From contig CM060831.1 in the NCBI GenBank assembly GCA_030762175.1, positions 35,893,501-35,957,500 of the forward strand: DNA of 64,000 nucleotides. Direction: 5' to 3'. This stretch comes from Metallyticus violacea. Lineage: Eukaryota > Arthropoda > Insecta > Mantodea > Metallyticidae. Both the position numbers and the translations under genes were made by a program. This document shows, one piece after another, positions 59,796 to 64,000 of the stretch (position 1 is its first letter; every line of letters starts with the position of its first letter). The notes under the pieces are model-generated. The model worked only from the letters and a program-made list of their open reading frames with translations, ran no database searches and was not told the DNA's origin.

Positions 59796-60413
59796 CCACC
59801 ACTATCACCACTTCTACCACCATTACCACCAGAACTACCATTACCACAACTGCCACTACCACCACCACAAATCCACTACCACCACTACCACAACTTCTAC
59901 CACCACCACTACTACTATCACCACCGCAAATATCACTTCTACCACCATTACTACCACAACTACCACTACTACCACCACCACCACTGCTACTACTACCAGC
60001 ACCACTACCACCACTTCTACCACCATTACTACCACAACTACCACTACCACCACTACTACTACTATTACCATTTGCTACTACACTATTCCTACCACCATAA
60101 CTACTACCACTACCACCATCACTACTTCTACAACTACCACCACCAGTACCACTACCATTACTACTATCATCATTTACTACTACACTACTACTACCACCAT
60201 AACTACTACCACTACCACCATCACTACTTCTACAACTACCACTATACTATCAACACCACAACTAATATCACCACCACTACTATCACCATCACTACTACAC
60301 TATTATTACCACTACTACTATTACCACCACCACTACTACCACCACCACCACTACTACCACTACCACCATCACTACTACAATCACCATTACCACTTCTACT
60401 ACTCCTCCTAAGA
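59796..60413. repeat. Long (ACC/ACT)n trinucleotide array
   Basis: About 615 bp of ACC, ACT and occasional ATC units, with purines almost limited to A on the plus strand. A 102-bp higher-order step is visible: CATTTGCTACTACACTATTC at 60069 and CATTTACTACTACACTACTA at 60171 are each followed by the same stretch of about 55 bp. The long frames here (Thr-rich, or His/Tyr-rich on plus; Val-rich on minus) reflect the repeat and are not genes. Confidence 0.97.
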
Positions 60414-63400
60414 TTTTCACATTTTGAAAAATATATCACAGAATCTTTTATCTATTAAGAATCTGCTATATTTTTCATATTAATCATTAAATATTCGAAA
60501 ATAATGATTTTCTTATAAACTCTTTAAATTACTCAAGTTAAGGGACATGCGATGAATATGTCACAATCTGTAAAAAAAATTAAGGATGCGGATTGCAAAT
60601 TTCTATATTCCAATGCTAAAAAGCGGCGTGGGATTGGAAAACAAGACTAATCCGACTGTAGCAAAACACGTTAATTACTCTCCCGCACTGTACTGCACGA
60701 AAATCCCCCTGTAGCATGCAATATGCCCCCTCCCCGAGTTACAAACCGCTAGTTTTAAATATTTGAACACATTCGTGCCCAGATGCTATTAGGTAAGTTT
60801 AGCTGTTTGGTATAAAGTGCCAGGTTATAACTTCAAACATTTGGAGCACCGAAAGCAGTTTAATATTCCATAATGGCTTTTATATGGGAAGAAAGTTCTT
60901 AATTTTTTGTCTTGGGAAGACGTTGGTAAGTGGATGCGGCCTTGTTATAAGAATACCAAACTCTGGTGCCATCTAGCGCTTGTCATTGGAGATTTTTTTT
61001 TTATGGAGAGATATTTTATAAAGCAAAGTTATATAGGGTATGGACATAGTTGTATTAAGGTCACGTATACCTTTGTAAGCCTGTGTTTTCTAAAATAAAA
61101 CAATAATACATTTTGTTATGTTTGTTTGCTCTCGTTTCCTTTAAATGAAGCTCTTTAAACAGAATTCTGTTTCGCTGCCCAGAAAATATCTTTTGTTTGC
61201 TTTTGTTAACAGAAATTCCACTGGCAGCATTAAAAGTTTGCATCAAGGGATTTTTTAAGGGGATTGATGAAGGAAATATTAATAACGTGTATTTTTATAT
61301 TATTTCAAAGAGAGTGTACAGAGTCTCAATCATGAATTATATATGCCCTAATTTTAAATTGTAATTACTGGCATAAGGACGTAAAATCTCGATGTATTTT
61401 CTAAGACATCATTTATACAGATTTTTAGCAGAAAATGAAATATTTAATTACTTGTTGACTTGTTCTGCTTCGTTGCTTTTAATGAACAATTTCTGGTGTT
61501 CATATCAAGGAACTTTAGCTTCAACAATATAAGCAGCTGTTCGTTCGCCTCGCCATATTTAGAAAGAAAAAGTACCGTGAATAAATTATCCAGAACTTCA
61601 TACATATCGTAACATCTTGCAGTTGGAAAGCTTTGCAAAGCGATATTATTTCCTTGGACGTCATTTTTCCCCTTGTTGTAGTAAAGGAGGTTGATAAATC
61701 GTCTGAATTGTTGGAGTTTCAAAACTGCTGACATGTCTGAAGGGATATAGTAGCCATTAAGCAAGTTTCATTACTTATGAGTAGAAATCCAACATATTTT
61801 TCTCTTTCTCTTTCTGTGTTTTTTTTTTTTTCCTGACTTCATTTCAAAAATAAAGTTATCCAGCAATGGTACGAAAGTTTTGCCTAATGATTCAAGGCAA
61901 ATATTTGTTTTTTTTTTCTTATATTCCTCCCTCCCTTATCCAGCTATCTCTTTCATCATATTTTTTATCTGTATTTGTAACATATCCGGGTTTTCTGTAT
62001 TATATTACTATCTTTTCTCAAACAAAATCTTAAAATTTTCTCACTTTAATTTTCATAAACTTCTTGGTCCGTTTCACGCCACTTATTTGACAACTCTGTT
62101 ATGCTTTTCAAATTGTTCTTACTGTGCTACCCTCTGTTTGTTAATGTGCTCTTTTCTGCCTTAATGAAAGTAATTTCAGCAACAACAACAACAACAACCG
62201 TGGAATTTGGTACAGAAGTAAGGTCTGATAACTCCATTCAATAGATACCATTTGAATCCATAAACAGGTCTAAATTTCAGTGATTTTCCTCAGCCGCAAA
62301 GGGAAATTTCTGAATGATCGCCACGAGCCTCTAATTTACAGTTGTTAATATTTGCGAACTTTTTTTTTAATAAAGTGAAGACTATATTCAAAATTCGCAG
62401 ACAGAACTTTGCCAATCTCGAAAAACGCATATCAGGATTGCTTTTATTATTTCAAAAGCTATTTTGAGAAGTGTGTCAATAGAGTGGCGGTGTAGTTCGA
62501 GAGAGACAAAAGCTCAGTTAAATGTAGTAAGCTATAATAAATACACTATTAGTATAAATAGGTTTAAAAATCTGTTTTAGGAGCGACTAGACACTTTTTG
62601 GCTTTTATAAACATTCTTAATTATTTAACTTGTAAATAATTATCACACGTATTTGCATGACATGATGGGCAATGGGGAAGAAGGGGCAAGTTGCATTTTT
62701 AGTAAAATGGCAATCTATACATGACCTTTTCTTTTTACCTGCAGATATTTTAAGATGATCTATTCATATATAACAGATCACAAATGCACTGGTCTAGGTA
62801 AGACATCACGCGATCACAAAACAAATAAATGCCGGTAAACAACCAATTGATAAATCCAGTTAAAACTAAAAAATAAATGTTTGCTATTGGTGATGGCTAA
62901 CATAAAAGGTGCTGGCTCAACACTAATCAAAAGGATACAAATAAATAATAGAAATTCCTTTAAATTAAACAAAATACAGTTATAAGCAGAAACAAGATTT
63001 CAAAACAATTTACAATTTGGTCTTTGAAAAACGATTGTATATGTATACACAAATAAATATACATAGTTTTTAATATTTTCATTTAATTTGTAAATATTGC
63101 GTACAATGTTTATGAATTAGTTCCATCTTTTTTCAAAATTGACCTATGCTACATCTGTACTTCTTTATTTCAGCATACACTTTTTTTATTTGACAGCTTT
63201 ATTGTTACTAGAAACATACAACGGTTTATGTTTAAAGAATTTTTAGTCAGACTGTACATGTGAGAGGTTGCAGAGGAATGTTGGCAAATGTGCATTGAGG
63301 GCACTAAAAGCCTCATTTCCCGCGCAATCAGGTCACGTGATGTGCATAGAAGGCATCGAAATGCCACATACAAACTTTTCGTTACTTCGCAACTTGAAAT

Positions 63401-64000
63401 TAGTTTGCAACTATGGCACTAAACTAAGGAAGTTTAAACTGGCAACATTAAATGTTTAAAATCAACACCACGTCGACATAAAACAAATTAGAGTGCTTTT
63501 AACAGAGCAACTTTTTTCATCAAAGAACCTTTACATACCAAAACACTTTTCTTTAGATTTTCGCTTTCTGAAATTTGTTTTCTAAAAGCGCAGATAACAC
63601 GACGCTGACTACAAACGCTGTTTTACAGGCGTGACATTGTACTTCTATTTTTACCAGATGTATATTTTATGGCATTACAAATATTTTATACGTTGTGCAA
63701 TGATGAATTTATAAAATAACATTCGGTAATTAAACTCGCAACGTTACCGTTCATGGTGAATACTTCTCATTTTAACCTTTTCTCTATTCAGTCCTTTTGA
63801 AATACAAGAATTTTCTTTGGTACTCCAGAAAATCTCTTGAGAAATTATCGATGAGAGAATAAGCGCTTGGAGTCCGTTGTAGAAAATAAACAGACTGAAT
63901 GGTTAAGCTCCATGAAACCCAGTCTTTGATTTGTAAGATTTGGGGAATGGAGCATTGTCATAGAACAATAACTTTGATGCTTATGCAGTGAAGTTATTTG
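60414..64000. other. AT-rich spacer, nothing recognised
   Basis: A 106-codon minus-strand frame at 61444-61764 starts at TTG and has mixed polar composition but no domain likeness. A (CAA)n run lies at 62180-62198. No SINE or LINE motif was found in these 3.6 kb. Confidence 0.35.

Noticed and set aside
59779..60458. 210- and 128-codon frames rich in Thr or His/Tyr
   Set aside because: Products of the (ACC/ACT)n array.
61444..61764. 106-codon minus-strand frame as a gene
   Set aside because: It starts at TTG, and no family likeness or splice signals were found.

Overview
The window looks like ordinary non-coding nuclear DNA from an animal, most likely an arthropod. It is AT-rich (roughly two thirds A+T by eye). 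There are no long ORFs, operons or ribosome-binding sites. Almost all long open frames are low-complexity tracts, interspersed repeats or chance runs. Two tRNA-derived SINE families, LINE reverse-transcriptase remnants and long trinucleotide arrays dominate the recognisable sequence. The repeat style (tRNA-Ser-like and tRNA-Glu-like SINE heads, LINEs with trinucleotide tails, and a decayed copy of an uncharacterised protein family I remember from arthropod and Hydra genomes) fits an arthropod. I cannot name the species.

Layout. 1-10 kb: AT-rich spacer, one truncated SINE-A, and a decayed protein-coding relic at 7.7-8.4 kb whose 3' part is inverted. 10.8-11.3 kb: a SINE-A nested in a SINE-B. 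14.2-15.3 kb: a GC-richer block with a TATA motif and a short broken reading frame, either LTR-like or promoter-like. 18-25 kb: a SINE-rich zone with SINE-B copies, five SINE-A copies or pieces, a LINE 3' end that runs into an (ATT)n tract, and a third tRNA-like element. 25-34.6 kb: mostly unannotatable AT-rich sequence. 34.6-35.3 kb: about 620 bp of (TAG)n-type trinucleotide repeat. 37.0-38.5 kb: GT/GA repeats and a long purine-rich strand. 38.7 and 39.9 kb: two well-preserved SINE-A copies. 43.9-48.7 kb: two LINE remnants on the minus strand and two SINE-B copies. 57.2-57.8 kb: a second SINE-A nested in a SINE-B. 59.8-60.4 kb: about 615 bp of (ACC/ACT)n. The rest shows no recognisable gene.

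I found no intact host gene, no true tRNA or rRNA gene, and no CRISPR array. A few weak exon candidates are listed at low confidence. The window is best read as a long intergenic or intronic region. Its history is successive retroposition: SINE-B first, then SINE-A inserted into it, with target-site duplications of about 12 bp, plus microsatellite growth at LINE tails.
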